Shown: in pieces, positions 7,883-17,125 of the stretch
Position numbering within the stretch: the stretch's first letter is position 1
Layout: the number at the start of each line of letters is the position of its first letter
Notes under the pieces: model-generated
Databases searched by the model: none
What the model saw: only the letters and a program-made list of their open reading frames with translations
What the model was told of the DNA's origin: nothing
Made by a program: the position numbers and the translations under genes
Assembly (NCBI GenBank): GCA_024641005.1
Contig: JAHEDX010000030.1
Coordinates: forward strand, 1-46,063
Source of the DNA: Acidimicrobiaceae bacterium
Lineage (GTDB): Bacteria; Actinomycetota; Acidimicrobiia; Acidimicrobiales; Ilumatobacteraceae
Reading direction: 5' to 3'
DNA: 46,063 bases

Positions 7883-8758
7883 ATGCAGACACCCGCACCG
7901 TTCGGATACGAACGGGCAACCAGCGTCGACCACGCCATCCAACTATTGGAGCAGCTCGGTCCGGAGGCACGACTGGTGGCAGGCGGCCACAGCCTGCTCC
8001 CGATGATGAAGATCCGGCTCGCCCAGCCCGAGCACCTCATCGACATCAACCCGCTCGCCGCCGAACTCGGGTCGATCTCGATCGACGGCGACAGCCTCGT
8101 GATCGGGGCGATGACACGTCACAACGACCTGCTCGCTTCGCCGCTCGTCGGCGAGCACTTCCCGATCCTGCAGGACGCGGAGCGCGTGATCGCCGATCCG
8201 GTCGTGCGCAACCGTGGCACCGTGGGTGGTTCACTCTGCCAGGCCGACCCCGCCGAGGATCTCTCGGCCGCGCTCTCGGCACTCCATGCAACGGCGACCA
8301 TCCGAGGCTCCAGCGGGTCGCGGTCGGTACCGGTGCGAGAGCTGCATGTCGGCCCGTACGAGACCGTCGTCGGCGATGCCGAGATCCTCACCGAGATCCG
8401 TGTCCCGATCCGCAACGGCTGTGGCAGCGCCTACGAAAAGGTCGAGCGCCGGGTCGGTGACTGGGCGATCGCGTCGGCGGCCGCCGTGGTCTGGATGGAT
8501 GGTGGCATCATCACCGACGCCGGCGTCGGCCTGGCCGCCGTTGGCGCCGACCACTTCGTGTCCCCGGCCGCCGAGGCCGCCCTGCGCGGGCAACAGCCCA
8601 CAGAGGACGTGATCGTCGCGGCGGCAGCCGCAGCGGCCGCCGAATGCAACCCGTCGACCGACCAGCGTGGGCCCGCAGAGTACAAACGCCATCTCGCCGG
8701 AGAACTCACCGCACGAGCCCTGCGACGAGCCGTCGCCCGAGCACAAGGAGGTCAGTGA
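7883..8758 (+). CDS. coxM: Aerobic CO dehydrogenase, FAD-binding medium subunit
   Basis: Carries FAD and passes electrons from the iron-sulfur subunit to the quinone pool. The product (about 291 residues) has the two FAD-binding motifs of the family, [17 protein letters not shown] near residue 35 and [19 protein letters not shown] near 110, and the C-terminal CO dehydrogenase flavoprotein domain. Two in-frame ATGs occur (7877 and 7883). 7883 is chosen because GAGAGGGG then lies at a normal 7 nt. First gene of a tightly packed set; coxS follows after 1 nt. Confidence 0.93.
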   Translation: MQTPAPFGYERATSVDHAIQLLEQLGPEARLVAGGHSLLPMMKIRLAQPEHLIDINPLAAELGSISIDGDSLVIGAMTRHNDLLASPLVGEHFPILQDAERVIADPVVRNRGTVGGSLCQADPAEDLSAALSALHATATIRGSSGSRSVPVRELHVGPYETVVGDAEILTEIRVPIRNGCGSAYEKVERRVGDWAIASAAAVVWMDGGIITDAGVGLAAVGADHFVSPAAEAALRGQQPTEDVIVAAAAAAAAECNPSTDQRGPAEYKRHLAGELTARALRRAVARAQGGQ

Positions 8759-8759
8759 C

Positions 8760-9269
8760 ATGTCGCACGACCATCACAACATGGTGAGCGTCAGCGTCAC
8801 CGTCAACGGCGAGTCCCGCACCGAGGAGTGCGAGGCGCGCATGCTGCTGGTGCACTTCATCCGCGAGAAGCTCGGCCTGACCGGCACGCACTGGGGATGT
8901 GACACGTCGAACTGCGGCGTCTGCGTCGTCAGCGTCGATGGCCAACCCGTCAAGAGCTGCACGATGTTGGCGGCGATGGCCGACGGCGCAGAGCTCACCA
9001 CCGTCGAGGGCCTCGAGACCGCCGACGGCCTGCACCCCATCCAGCAAGGCTTCATGGAGTGTCACGGCCTCCAGTGCGGTTTCTGCACGCCCGGCATGAT
9101 GATCGCCGCGAAATCACTGCTCGAGCAGAACCCCAACCCCACCGAGCACGAGATCCGCGATGGTCTCTCGGGCCAGCTGTGCCGTTGCACCGGCTACCAC
9201 AACATCATCAAGGCCGTGCAGTTCGCAGCAGAGAAAATGAGTGCCTCAGAGGAAGGGGCTTCGGCATGA
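8760..9269 (+). CDS. coxS: Aerobic CO dehydrogenase, 2Fe-2S small subunit
   Basis: A 169-residue subunit with two [2Fe-2S] clusters that carry electrons from the molybdenum site to FAD. The plant-type cluster motif is [20 protein letters not shown] with a fourth cysteine in KSCTM. The C-terminal cluster motif is [10 protein letters not shown] plus LCRCTGY. The ATG at 8760 follows AAGGAGG at good distance and starts 1 nt after the coxM stop. The stop overlaps the coxL start (ATGA). The order M-S-L is that of form I CO dehydrogenases, whereas the form II relatives are usually arranged S-L-M. Confidence 0.95.
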   Translation: MSHDHHNMVSVSVTVNGESRTEECEARMLLVHFIREKLGLTGTHWGCDTSNCGVCVVSVDGQPVKSCTMLAAMADGAELTTVEGLETADGLHPIQQGFMECHGLQCGFCTPGMMIAAKSLLEQNPNPTEHEIRDGLSGQLCRCTGYHNIIKAVQFAAEKMSASEEGASA

Positions 9270-11659
9270 CCGACACGGCAGTCCCCACCAGCGCAGCGGG
9301 CAACCCGATCGGGTTCGGCCGCATGCTCCGCAAGGAAGATGTCCGGTTCGTCCGAGGCAAGGGTCACTACATCGACGACGTCAACCTGCCGGGGATGTTG
9401 CACGGAGCGATACTGCGCAGCCCCCACGCCCACGCCCGCATCATCTCGATCGACACCTCGGCGGCCGAGGCCCACCCCAAGGTCCACGCCGTGATCACGG
9501 GCGCCGTGCTCGACACCCTCGGTCTGGCCTGGATGCCCACGATGTCGTACGACACCCAGGCGGTGCTCGCCACCGACAAGGTGCGCTTCCACGGCCAGGA
9601 GGTCGCGTTCGTCATCGCCGACGACCGATATTCGGCACGTGACGCACTCGAACTGATCGATGTCGACTACGAGGTGCTCGATCCGGTGATGGACGCCAAG
9701 CGCGCCCTCGACGACGGCGCGCCGATCATCCGCGACGACAAGGACGGCCAGACCGACAACCACATCTTCGACTGGGAAGCGGGCGACGCCGCCGCCACCG
9801 ACGCGGTGTTCGCCTCTGCCGAGGTGATCGTCAAGCAGGAGATGTTGTACCCGCGGTCGCACCCGGCGCCGATGGAAACCTGCGGCACCGTTGCCGACAT
9901 GAACCCGTTGTCGGGCAAGTTGACGCTGTACTCCAACACCCAGGCGCCCCACGCCCACCGCACGGTGTACGCGATGGTGGCCGGCCTACCCGAGCACCAG
10001 ATCCAGGTGATCTGCCCAGACATCGGGGGCGGGTTCGGCAACAAGGTGCCGATCTACCCCGGCTACGTGTGCTCGATCGTGGGATCGATCGTGACCAAAC
10101 GACCGGTCAAATGGGTCGAGGACCGCTCCGAGAACCTGATGTCGACCGGATTCGCCCGCGATTACCACATGAAGGGCGAGATCGCAGCCACCAAGGACGG
10201 CAAGATCCTCGGTCTCAAAGTCGATGTGCTCGCCGACCACGGCGCCTTCAACGCCACGGCCCAGCCCACCAAGTATCCGGCCGGCTTCTTCCATATCTTC
10301 ACCGGCTCGTACGACTACGGGGCAGCTCACTGCAAGGTCAGCGGCGTCTACACCAACAAGGCCCCTGGCGGAGTCGCGTATGCGTGCTCGTTCCGGGTGA
10401 CCGAGGCCGTGTATCTCGTCGAGCGGATCGTCGATTGCCTGGCCGACGAGCTCGGTATGGATCCCGCCGAGCTGCGCATGAAGAACCTGCTGCGGCCCGA
10501 ACAGTTCCCCTACACGACGCCCACCGGCTGGGAGTACGACTCGGGCGACTACCCGCGCGCACTGCAGCTGGCTCTCGACATCGCCGGCTACGCCGACCTC
10601 CGCAAAGAGCAGGCCGACAAGCGAGAGCGCGGCGAGCTGATGGGCATCGGCATCTCGTTCTTCACCGAGGGTGTCGGCGCGGGTCCGCGCAAGCACATGG
10701 ACATCCTGGGCCTCGGGATGGCCGACGGCTGCGACCTGCGGATCCATCCCACGGGCAAGGCCCAGATCCGGCTCTCGGTGCAGTCGCAGGGCCAGGGCCA
10801 CGAGACCACGTTCGCCCAGATCGTCGCCCACGAGCTCGGTATCCCACCCGAGGACATCCAGGTCATCAACGGCGACACCGACAACACACCGTTCGGTCTG
10901 GGTACGTACGGCTCCCGCTCCACCCCGGTGTCCGGTGCCGCTGCCGCGGTCGTGTCGCAGCGTGTGCGCGAGAAGGCCAAGATCATCGCCGCCACCGCGC
11001 TCGAATGCTCCGTCGACGACCTCGAATGGGAGCTCGGCCGCTGGCAGGTCAAGGGTGATCCCGACCAGGGCAAGACGATCCAGGAACTCGCCTTGCTCGC
11101 GCACTCGAACCTCGAGCTGCCAGAGGGGGTCGAGGGCCATCTCGATGCACAGGCGGTCTACAACCCGCCCAACCTCACCTACCCCTTCGGCGCCTACATC
11201 TGTGTCGTCGATGTCGACCCCGGGACCGGGCATGTGCAGGTCCGTCGGTTCATCGCGGTCGACGACTGTGGTCCTCGTATCAACCCGATGATCGTCGAGG
11301 GCCAGGTACACGGCGGCCTGGTCGACGGCATCGGCATGGCGCTCATGGAGGTCATCGCCTTCGACAAGGACGGCACCAACCTGGGTGGCTCGTACATGGA
11401 CTATCTGCTGCCGACCCCGATGGAGGTGCCGTCGTTCGAGCTCGGCGAGACCGTGACCCCGTCGCCGCATCATCCGCTCGGCGTCAAAGGTGTGGGTGAA
11501 TCGGCAACGGTCGGGTCCCCCGCAGCCGTGGTCAACGCGGTGGTCGACGCACTCAAGCCCTACAACATCCGCCACGCCGACATGCCGCTCACACCGGCAC
11601 AGGTGTGGATGACGATGCAGGGTAAGACGTTGCGCACCGACCTCGCCTTCGAGGACTGA
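9266..11659 (+). CDS. coxL: Aerobic CO dehydrogenase, molybdopterin large subunit (form I)
   Basis: Catalytic subunit oxidising CO plus water to CO2 with a Mo-S-Cu site. The 797-residue product has the family length. The form-defining active-site loop reads VAYACSFR, with the copper-ligating cysteine at about residue 374. This matches AYXCSFR of form I and not AYRGAGR of form II. Other cofactor segments are GGGFGNKV and, near the C-terminus, [11 protein letters not shown] with the catalytic glutamate. The residue before the cysteine is alanine, where the well-studied Oligotropha enzyme has arginine. The ATG at 9266 overlaps the coxS stop by 4 nt. Confidence 0.95.
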   Translation: MTDTAVPTSAAGNPIGFGRMLRKEDVRFVRGKGHYIDDVNLPGMLHGAILRSPHAHARIISIDTSAAEAHPKVHAVITGAVLDTLGLAWMPTMSYDTQAVLATDKVRFHGQEVAFVIADDRYSARDALELIDVDYEVLDPVMDAKRALDDGAPIIRDDKDGQTDNHIFDWEAGDAAATDAVFASAEVIVKQEMLYPRSHPAPMETCGTVADMNPLSGKLTLYSNTQAPHAHRTVYAMVAGLPEHQIQVICPDIGGGFGNKVPIYPGYVCSIVGSIVTKRPVKWVEDRSENLMSTGFARDYHMKGEIAATKDGKILGLKVDVLADHGAFNATAQPTKYPAGFFHIFTGSYDYGAAHCKVSGVYTNKAPGGVAYACSFRVTEAVYLVERIVDCLADELGMDPAELRMKNLLRPEQFPYTTPTGWEYDSGDYPRALQLALDIAGYADLRKEQADKRERGELMGIGISFFTEGVGAGPRKHMDILGLGMADGCDLRIHPTGKAQIRLSVQSQGQGHETTFAQIVAHELGIPPEDIQVINGDTDNTPFGLGTYGSRSTPVSGAAAAVVSQRVREKAKIIAATALECSVDDLEWELGRWQVKGDPDQGKTIQELALLAHSNLELPEGVEGHLDAQAVYNPPNLTYPFGAYICVVDVDPGTGHVQVRRFIAVDDCGPRINPMIVEGQVHGGLVDGIGMALMEVIAFDKDGTNLGGSYMDYLLPTPMEVPSFELGETVTPSPHHPLGVKGVGESATVGSPAAVVNAVVDALKPYNIRHADMPLTPAQVWMTMQGKTLRTDLAFED

Positions 11660-11670
11660 GCGACCGCGCC

Positions 11671-12561
11671 ATGGAGCAGCGAGCGCGCGAGCTGCGCGAG
11701 TCGCGCGTGCCGTACGTGCACGCGCGGGTCGTGCTCGCCGAGGCGCCCACCAGCGCGAAGCCCGGCGCCGAGGCATTGATCCTGCCCGACGGCACCATCG
11801 AGGGCTTCGTCGGGGGCAACTGCGCCGAATCGACCGTGCGGGCCCAAGGCCTTGCGCTGCTCGACAGCGGCGAGTCCCTGCTGTTGCGGATCACGCCCGA
11901 ACCCGAAGCAGAACAGAGCGGCAAGCTCGTGGTGCACAACCCGTGCCTCTCCGGCGGAACCCTCGAGATCTTCATGGAGCCGGTGTTGCCGGCACCCACG
12001 ATGATCGTGGTCGGTGACTCTCCGGTCGCGAAAGCGCTGCTCGGCGTCGCCGGCCACCTCGGATATCACACGGTGTCGCCACGGCAGGTCGATGCCGACG
12101 TGGTCGCAGATGCTGCCGCAGTCGTCGTAGCGAGCCACGGACGCGACGAGGAATCGGCGTTGATCGCCGCCCTGCAGGCCGACGTGCCCTACGTCGGATT
12201 GGTCGCCAGCACCAAGCGCGGCCAGGCCGTGATCGGCTCGCTGGGCATGTGCCAGTCACACACCTCGCGCATCCACTCCCCTGCCGGCCTCGACATCGGT
12301 GCCCGCACGCCCGACGAGGTCGCGCTGTCGATCATGAGCGAGATCGTCTCGTTGCGACCCCGGCCCAGCGGCCGATCGGTGACCGAGACGACAGCGGTGG
12401 CCGAGACCGCTCTCGACCCGGTGTGCGGGATGTCGGTGGTGATGATCGACGCCTCGTTGCACCTCGATCACGACGGGGTACGCCATTGGTTCTGTGGCAG
12501 CGGCTGCCTGCGCGCCTTCGCGTCGAATCCCGAGGCCTACCAGCCGTCGGCCACATCGTGA
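11671..12561 (+). CDS. coxF: CoxF/XdhC-family maturation protein with C-terminal YHS domain
   Basis: A 296-residue protein. Residues 1-105 form the XdhC/CoxI-like N-terminal domain (DGTIEGFVGGNCAES and NPCLSGG), and about 108-230 the Rossmann-type XdhC_C domain (MIVVGDSPVAKALLG, SHGRDEESAL, YVGLVASTKRG). Family members bind or sulfurate the molybdenum cofactor for CO or xanthine dehydrogenase. A YHS domain follows from about 248 (DPVCGM, then HWFCGSGCLRAF), a small metal-binding fold found in copper-handling proteins. The fusion hints at a role in building the Mo-Cu site; that is inference. It starts 11 nt after coxL, and its stop overlaps the coxD start (GTGA). Confidence 0.85.
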   Translation: MEQRARELRESRVPYVHARVVLAEAPTSAKPGAEALILPDGTIEGFVGGNCAESTVRAQGLALLDSGESLLLRITPEPEAEQSGKLVVHNPCLSGGTLEIFMEPVLPAPTMIVVGDSPVAKALLGVAGHLGYHTVSPRQVDADVVADAAAVVVASHGRDEESALIAALQADVPYVGLVASTKRGQAVIGSLGMCQSHTSRIHSPAGLDIGARTPDEVALSIMSEIVSLRPRPSGRSVTETTAVAETALDPVCGMSVVMIDASLHLDHDGVRHWFCGSGCLRAFASNPEAYQPSATS

Positions 12562-13451
12562 CGTCCCTCGACGATCTGCTCCCCGACGTCGACGCCCTCG
12601 GTCGGGCCCTCGCCGATGTCGGCTACCTGGCGGATGCCGGGCTCGCCACGGCGTTGTTCTGTGCGGCACGGCTCCCACAACCGATCCTGCTCGAGGGCGA
12701 GGCCGGCGTCGGCAAGACCGAGGCCGCCAAGGCGTTGGCGACCGCGCTCGACACCCCGCTGATCCGACTGCAGTGCTACGAGGGCATCGACGCGGGCGAA
12801 GCACTGTACGAGTGGAACTACACCCGCCAGCTGCTCGCGATCCGTCTCGCCGAGGCCCGCGGCGCCGACCTCACCGACGCCGACATGTTCACCCAGGACT
12901 ATCTCGTGGAACGACCGATCCTGGCGGCGATCCGGCACCCAGGACCTCGACCGGCGGTGCTGCTGGTCGACGAGATCGATCGAGCCGACGACGAGTTCGA
13001 GGCATTCCTGCTGGAGGTGCTCGCCGACTCGGCCGTGACGATCCCCGAACTCGGTACGCAGGTGGCGGTTCATCCACCGATCGCGATCCTCACCTCGAAT
13101 CGCACCCGCGATCTCCACGATGCGCTCAAACGGCGGTGCTTGTACCACTGGATCGACTATCCAACGACCGCACGCGCCACCGAGATCATCCGCACCCGGG
13201 TGCCCGCAGCCCGGCAGTCTCTCGCGGCCCACGTCGCCGAGGCGGTCGCTCGCATCCGCACGCTCGACGTGCAGAAGGCACCCGGCATCGCCGAGGCGAT
13301 CGGCTGGGTGGACGCACTCCGTCTGCTCGGGTTCGAGGTGTTGAGCGAAGACGCCGCAGCGATCACGATCGGATCGGTGTTGAAGTATCGCGAAGACGCC
13401 GATCTCGTCGTCGACCGCTCGCTGTCGTGGCTCGTCGGCGACCATGCCTGA
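12558..13451 (+). CDS. coxD: CoxD, MoxR-type AAA+ ATPase
   Basis: A 297-residue AAA+ ATPase with Walker A GEAGVGKT (about residues 48-55), Walker B LLVDEID, a sensor segment LTSNRTRDLHDALKRR and an arginine-rich C-terminal lid. CoxD of the MoxR group is known to be needed to insert sulfur and copper into the CO dehydrogenase active site, working with the VWA protein CoxE. The GTG at 12558 overlaps the coxF stop by 4 nt and gives the natural N-terminus (MTSLDDLLPDVDALG). It overlaps coxE by 8 nt. Confidence 0.92.
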   Translation: MTSLDDLLPDVDALGRALADVGYLADAGLATALFCAARLPQPILLEGEAGVGKTEAAKALATALDTPLIRLQCYEGIDAGEALYEWNYTRQLLAIRLAEARGADLTDADMFTQDYLVERPILAAIRHPGPRPAVLLVDEIDRADDEFEAFLLEVLADSAVTIPELGTQVAVHPPIAILTSNRTRDLHDALKRRCLYHWIDYPTTARATEIIRTRVPAARQSLAAHVAEAVARIRTLDVQKAPGIAEAIGWVDALRLLGFEVLSEDAAAITIGSVLKYREDADLVVDRSLSWLVGDHA

Positions 13452-14652
13452 CGCGTCGACCAATCCGAACCTCCCCGATCTCGCTGCTGTTTCGGCACGG
13501 CTCGCCGGTCACCTTCACGCAGTCGGCGTGGAGGTCGGTCCCGATCGGGCGGGCCGGTTTGCCGTCGGCTTGCGAATCGCCCGACCGACCACCACCGACG
13601 AGCTGTACTGGATCGGCCGGGTCACCCTCGCGAGCACCCCCGCCGAGATCGTCACCTATGACCGCGTGTTCGCCGACGTGTTCCTCGGGGTGAGCGATGT
13701 CGCCGACGCTCGTGGCGACCCGAACCAGCCGAGTCTCGATTCGTTCGACCGCGGCAAGACGCGCCACGACCGCAACGAGGGCTCCAGCGAGACCGGTGGT
13801 GAACCGCGTCCGTCGCCCGTGGCGGACAGCGGACAGCACGACGAGGATGACGAGGAGGACGACGAGCTCACCGATGCGCCAACAGGAGCACCGGCGAGCG
13901 CGGACGAGCTGCTCCGGCGGCGCGATTTCGCCGACTGCACCCTCGATGAGCTGGCCGAGCTGCGCCGGATCGTGGCCCGTCTGCAGATTGCGTCACCTCA
14001 GCGACCGAGCCGACGACGGCGACGGCATCGGTCGGGTGACACGCTCGATCGCAGAGCGACCATGCGGCGCGCCCACCGCACCGGGGGGCACCCGGTCGAA
14101 CTGGTTCGCCGCCGGCCCACCGAGCGACGACGCCGGGTGGTACTGATCGCCGACGTGTCGGGCTCGATGGAGTCGTACTCGCGCGCATATCTCTATCTCA
14201 TGCACGGCGCCGTGAAAGCCCTACGGGCCGAGACATTCGTGTTCGCGACGCGCCTCACCCGCCTCACGCGGACGCTGCGCACCAGCGACCCCGAACTCGC
14301 GCTCCGCAACGCCGTCGGCGATGTGGAGGACTGGTCGGGTGGGACCCGCATCGGCGAGGCGATCCGCGAGTTCAACGACCGGTGGGGACGGCGCGGTCTG
14401 GCGCGTGGCGCGATCGTCGTGATCGTGTCGGACGGCTGGGAGAGCGATGACCCTGCCCTGCTCGGCGAGCAGATGGCTCGGCTGAGTCGGCTGGCCCACC
14501 GGATCGTCTGGGTGAATCCGCGGTCGAAGAGCGATCAGTACCAGCCGCTGGTGGGCGGAATGGCCGCCGCGCTTCCCCATGTCGACACCTTCACCAGCGG
14601 TCACACACTGCACGCCCTCGATGACGTCCTGGCAGCCATCGCCGCGAACTGA
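13444..14652 (+). CDS. coxE: CoxE, VWA-domain protein
   Basis: A 402-residue protein. The N-terminal part (to about 90) resembles CoxE helical sequence. A low-complexity acidic stretch near 130-145 (DEDDEEDDE) precedes an arginine-rich linker. A von Willebrand A domain follows from about 232, with the metal-ion motif DVSGSMES (D-x-S-x-S), the matching threonine in GGTRIGEA, and IVSDGWESDD. It partners the AAA+ protein CoxD in CO dehydrogenase maturation. The start overlaps coxD by 8 nt. It is the last gene of the cluster; its stop lies 2 nt from the convergent PIG-L gene. I do not see coxG here. Confidence 0.9.
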   Translation: MPDASTNPNLPDLAAVSARLAGHLHAVGVEVGPDRAGRFAVGLRIARPTTTDELYWIGRVTLASTPAEIVTYDRVFADVFLGVSDVADARGDPNQPSLDSFDRGKTRHDRNEGSSETGGEPRPSPVADSGQHDEDDEEDDELTDAPTGAPASADELLRRRDFADCTLDELAELRRIVARLQIASPQRPSRRRRRHRSGDTLDRRATMRRAHRTGGHPVELVRRRPTERRRRVVLIADVSGSMESYSRAYLYLMHGAVKALRAETFVFATRLTRLTRTLRTSDPELALRNAVGDVEDWSGGTRIGEAIREFNDRWGRRGLARGAIVVIVSDGWESDDPALLGEQMARLSRLAHRIVWVNPRSKSDQYQPLVGGMAAALPHVDTFTSGHTLHALDDVLAAIAAN

Positions 14653-14654
14653 CG

Positions 14655-15371
14655 TCAGCGGGCGTCGACCACGAAGAAGCGCTCGGCCGACGATCCGGCC
14701 GGAAGCCCGGCCTGCTCGGCATTCGAGCGGAACCATTCACGCACCCGTGCCTCCATGCCGTCAGGATCGAGGTGCTGACTCACATGGCAGCGCAATGCCC
14801 GCATCTTCCGCTCGAGCTGATTCGTGATGTCGACCACCGTCTCGGCGTGTTCGTGGTTGATGATCCAGATCTCGTCGACCGACCACGGCTCGAACCCCGA
14901 CGTCAACAACTCGGGAAACGCGAATGGGTTGCGAGCGTCGGGATAGACCGCCGCCCACACACCCTGCCCCGTGGCCACATGGTCGGCATGACTGCCGTAC
15001 ACACTTGCCAAGTTGATGTGCGGCGACTGGGTGATCACGACCTGCGGTCGAACCTGGCGGATCACCCGCGTCAACCCGTGTCGCAACTCCATGTCGAACT
15101 CGACCGCGCCGTCGCAGTAGCCGAGGAAGCACAGATCGGTGACGCCGACCTCGGCGGCCGCCTTCGTCTGCTCCTCGCGACGGATGGCAGCCATCGTCGT
15201 TCGGGCGATCGACTGGTCGTGACCGCCCGCCTGCCCGTCGGTCACCAGGCAATAGGTCACCGATACGCCGGCGTCGGTCAGATTCGCGACCGTGCCCGCC
15301 GCGCCGAAATCGACATCGTCGGGATGAGCGGTGATGACAAGGGCACGTTCGATCTGATCAGGCTTGAGCAC
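14655..15371 (-). CDS. PIG-L (LmbE-like) family deacetylase
   Basis: A 238-residue zinc-dependent N-acetyl deacetylase of the PIG-L family. The metal-binding signature AHPDDVDFGAAG is at residues 15-26, and the later histidine motif is SHADHVATG. Relatives act on GlcNAc-type sugars, including MshB in mycothiol synthesis and Mca. The sequence does not decide which substrate applies, and mycothiol genes are not adjacent. The GTG start at 15371 is backed by TAACCT 7 nt upstream on the minus strand (leaderless). It converges on coxE with the two stops inside the palindrome TGACGTCA. Confidence 0.85.
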   Translation of the reverse strand: MLKPDQIERALVITAHPDDVDFGAAGTVANLTDAGVSVTYCLVTDGQAGGHDQSIARTTMAAIRREEQTKAAAEVGVTDLCFLGYCDGAVEFDMELRHGLTRVIRQVRPQVVITQSPHINLASVYGSHADHVATGQGVWAAVYPDARNPFAFPELLTSGFEPWSVDEIWIINHEHAETVVDITNQLERKMRALRCHVSQHLDPDGMEARVREWFRSNAEQAGLPAGSSAERFFVVDAR

Positions 15372-15378
15372 GACACAC

Positions 15379-15399
15379 AGGTTAGAGCAGACCTACGCT
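15379..15399. promoter_or_regulatory. Face-to-face -10-like elements of a divergent leaderless promoter
   Basis: Minus strand TAACCT (15379-15384) lies 7 nt before the PIG-L GTG. Plus strand TACGCT (15394-15399) lies 7 nt before the GTG of the 44-aa ORF at 15407. Only 9 bp separate the hexamers, so two polymerases could not bind at once. Confidence 0.4.
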
Positions 15400-15406
15400 G
15401 CCTGGG

Positions 15407-15541
15407 GTGGCCGACACCCCGACACCCAAGTCCCCAGAGGTCGAACCTCCCACAGGTCTCGCCGACATCTCACGCTGGGAATTCTGGCTCGGCGATCGGG
15501 CCCGACGAGCAGCCGATCTCCACACGCCGCGCGACACGTGA
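15407..15541 (+). CDS. Small ORF, 44 aa, hypothetical
   Basis: A short frame starting GTG at 15407 and encoding MADTPTPKSPEVEPPTGLAD... ending in TPRDT. The start is 7 nt after a TACGCT element, as in other apparently leaderless genes here. The stop overlaps the GTG of the next gene by 4 nt (GTGA), which suggests translational coupling. The product has a proline-rich N-terminus and a short basic, tryptophan-containing helix (RWEFWLGDRARRAADLH). I do not recognise it, and conservation was not tested. Confidence 0.45.
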   Translation: MADTPTPKSPEVEPPTGLADISRWEFWLGDRARRAADLHTPRDT

Positions 15542-16005
15542 CCGATCACGAACGACTCCGCTGGGTCCGGGCGCTCACCACAGCGGGATGGCTGTTCGTG
15601 ATCGCCTACCTGGCGTTCGTCACGGCCACGTTCCGGCGTGCGACCGCGATCACATCGGGCAGCTTCGACGACGGTGTCTGGGGGCAACGCATCGAGATCT
15701 TCTCGTTCGTGAGCACGCATCAGAACGTGATCATGCTGGCCCCGGCCGCAGCAGCGTGTGTCGCCGCAACGATGGTGGCCGGCGACGTCGTCGATCGAAC
15801 CGAGTCGTTCCTGACCCAACTCGTTCGAATCGTCGCCGGGTTGTCGTACGTGGTCATCGGAGTCGCCGCGATCGGCATCGTCGGCATCTTCTTCAGGTCG
15901 CCCGACAGCATCGGGGATCTGGGCGATCTGCTGGCGCGAGTCGGCGGCGCCGTCATGGCGATCGCAATGATCCGGGTCTGCCTCGAAGCCGAACGCTCGG
16001 CCTGA
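15538..16005 (+). CDS. Small multi-pass membrane protein, hypothetical
   Basis: A 155-residue protein with four hydrophobic segments: about residues 12-30 (AGWLFVIAYLAFVTA), 58-78 (NVIMLAPAAAACVAATMVAG), 93-117 (IVAGLSYVVIGVAAIGIVGIFF) and 131-148. A conserved-looking loop, SFDDGVWGQRIEIF, lies between the first two, presumably outside. No enzymatic motif is recognised. The GTG at 15538 overlaps the stop of the 44-aa ORF. It converges on the minus-strand membrane protein gene that ends at 16061. Confidence 0.65.
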   Translation: MTDHERLRWVRALTTAGWLFVIAYLAFVTATFRRATAITSGSFDDGVWGQRIEIFSFVSTHQNVIMLAPAAAACVAATMVAGDVVDRTESFLTQLVRIVAGLSYVVIGVAAIGIVGIFFRSPDSIGDLGDLLARVGGAVMAIAMIRVCLEAERSA

Positions 16006-16060
16006 CCGCCGGCGGCATCCCGTGCCAGCGTGCGGCACCGAGGGCTGACCCGTCGTGGGG

Positions 16061-17053
16061 CTAGGGGCGCTCGGCCGGCCAGTCCGGTCGAGGTGGCCCG
16101 TCAGCCCGATGCCGGGCCTCCAGCCTGCCCAGACGCTCGTACAGGCCGGCCACCCCACGCTGCGCCAACCGGGCGAACACGAAGGCGTTGACCACCAACA
16201 GCCCGGAAGCACCGAACGCAACAGCGGCGGTGAGGCGAACGTGCTCGACATCAGCGGCCGAGACGGGCGCGGGCCAGCTGGTCAACCGCCACCACATCAG
16301 CCCGAACGCGAGCAGATCGAGCGGGAAGGCCGCGATCCACACGACCGGCGGCCGGCGCAGCAGCGCCCGGAAGATCCCCTGCAGCTGCGCATACGGGATC
16401 GCCAGCAGGACGACGAACCCCAGCCCGGCGATGCCGGGCAGCGGATCGAGTTCGCCCTCGTACTCGACTCGCAGGTACGTGCCCGAAGAGACGACCACCC
16501 ACGCGACGACCGCGGCCCAGGACCACCCCATCCTGCGCGGCCCGGGGGCGCGTGCCTTGAGGCGCCGGGCATTGTCGGCAAGCGAGACCGACCAGAACAC
16601 GAGACCGGCGAACCCGACAGCCACGAACACGCCCGCCGACACCGCGACGGGCCAGAACACCTCGGCCCGCTCGGCCCGGAACGATCCGGTCGAGCGTCGC
16701 GCGGCAATCCCCACCAACAGCACCGCGAACACCATCAGGCCCCGGCCGATCAACATCGCCGCCGTCGCCGGCATCATCGATTCGAGTTCGGGGCGCTCGA
16801 CGTCGACATCGGGGGACGGCGCGACGTCGGCGGGCTGCATCGGCAGGCCATAGTCCGCGGCAGATCTGACCACCGGAACGTTTCTGGTCGCCATCCGATC
16901 GGCGAGTGAGCTCGACGAGCCGTCATCGTCGATGACGGACCCAGGATCGACTGCTCGGACACCGGACGGCGGCGGCGGAGGCAGCTGCGACGCCGGCGCC
17001 GGTGTGGACCTCGGCGGCAGGTACGGCATCAGATCATCGGATTGATCCGCCAT
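16061..17053 (-). CDS. Multi-pass membrane protein related to the 720-aa protein at 17825
   Basis: A 330-residue protein. The first 95 residues are proline-rich, acidic and probably cytosolic. About five or six hydrophobic segments follow. The motif LDLLAFGLMWWRLTSWPAP is near-identical to LDLAAFGLLWWQLTVWPAT in the 720-aa protein, and WSVSLADNARR with a following RR-rich loop also recurs there. No catalytic or transport motif is recognised. TACCAT lies 6 nt before the ATG at 17053 (leaderless), and the gene follows tdk on the same strand. Confidence 0.7.
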   Translation of the reverse strand: MADQSDDLMPYLPPRSTPAPASQLPPPPPSGVRAVDPGSVIDDDGSSSSLADRMATRNVPVVRSAADYGLPMQPADVAPSPDVDVERPELESMMPATAAMLIGRGLMVFAVLLVGIAARRSTGSFRAERAEVFWPVAVSAGVFVAVGFAGLVFWSVSLADNARRLKARAPGPRRMGWSWAAVVAWVVVSSGTYLRVEYEGELDPLPGIAGLGFVVLLAIPYAQLQGIFRALLRRPPVVWIAAFPLDLLAFGLMWWRLTSWPAPVSAADVEHVRLTAAVAFGASGLLVVNAFVFARLAQRGVAGLYERLGRLEARHRADGPPRPDWPAERP

Positions 17054-17059
17054 ACGGCC

Positions 17060-17065
17060 ATGGTA
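17060..17065 (-). promoter_or_regulatory. -10-like element of the 330-aa membrane protein gene
   Basis: TACCAT on the minus strand, 6 nt before the ATG at 17053; leaderless geometry, no clear -35. Confidence 0.35.
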
Positions 17066-17125
17066 GGCCGAGCTGCGAAGTGTTCTGGGTGAGTCGGCCG
17101 GTACACCCACCGACCGCCCGGCGAT

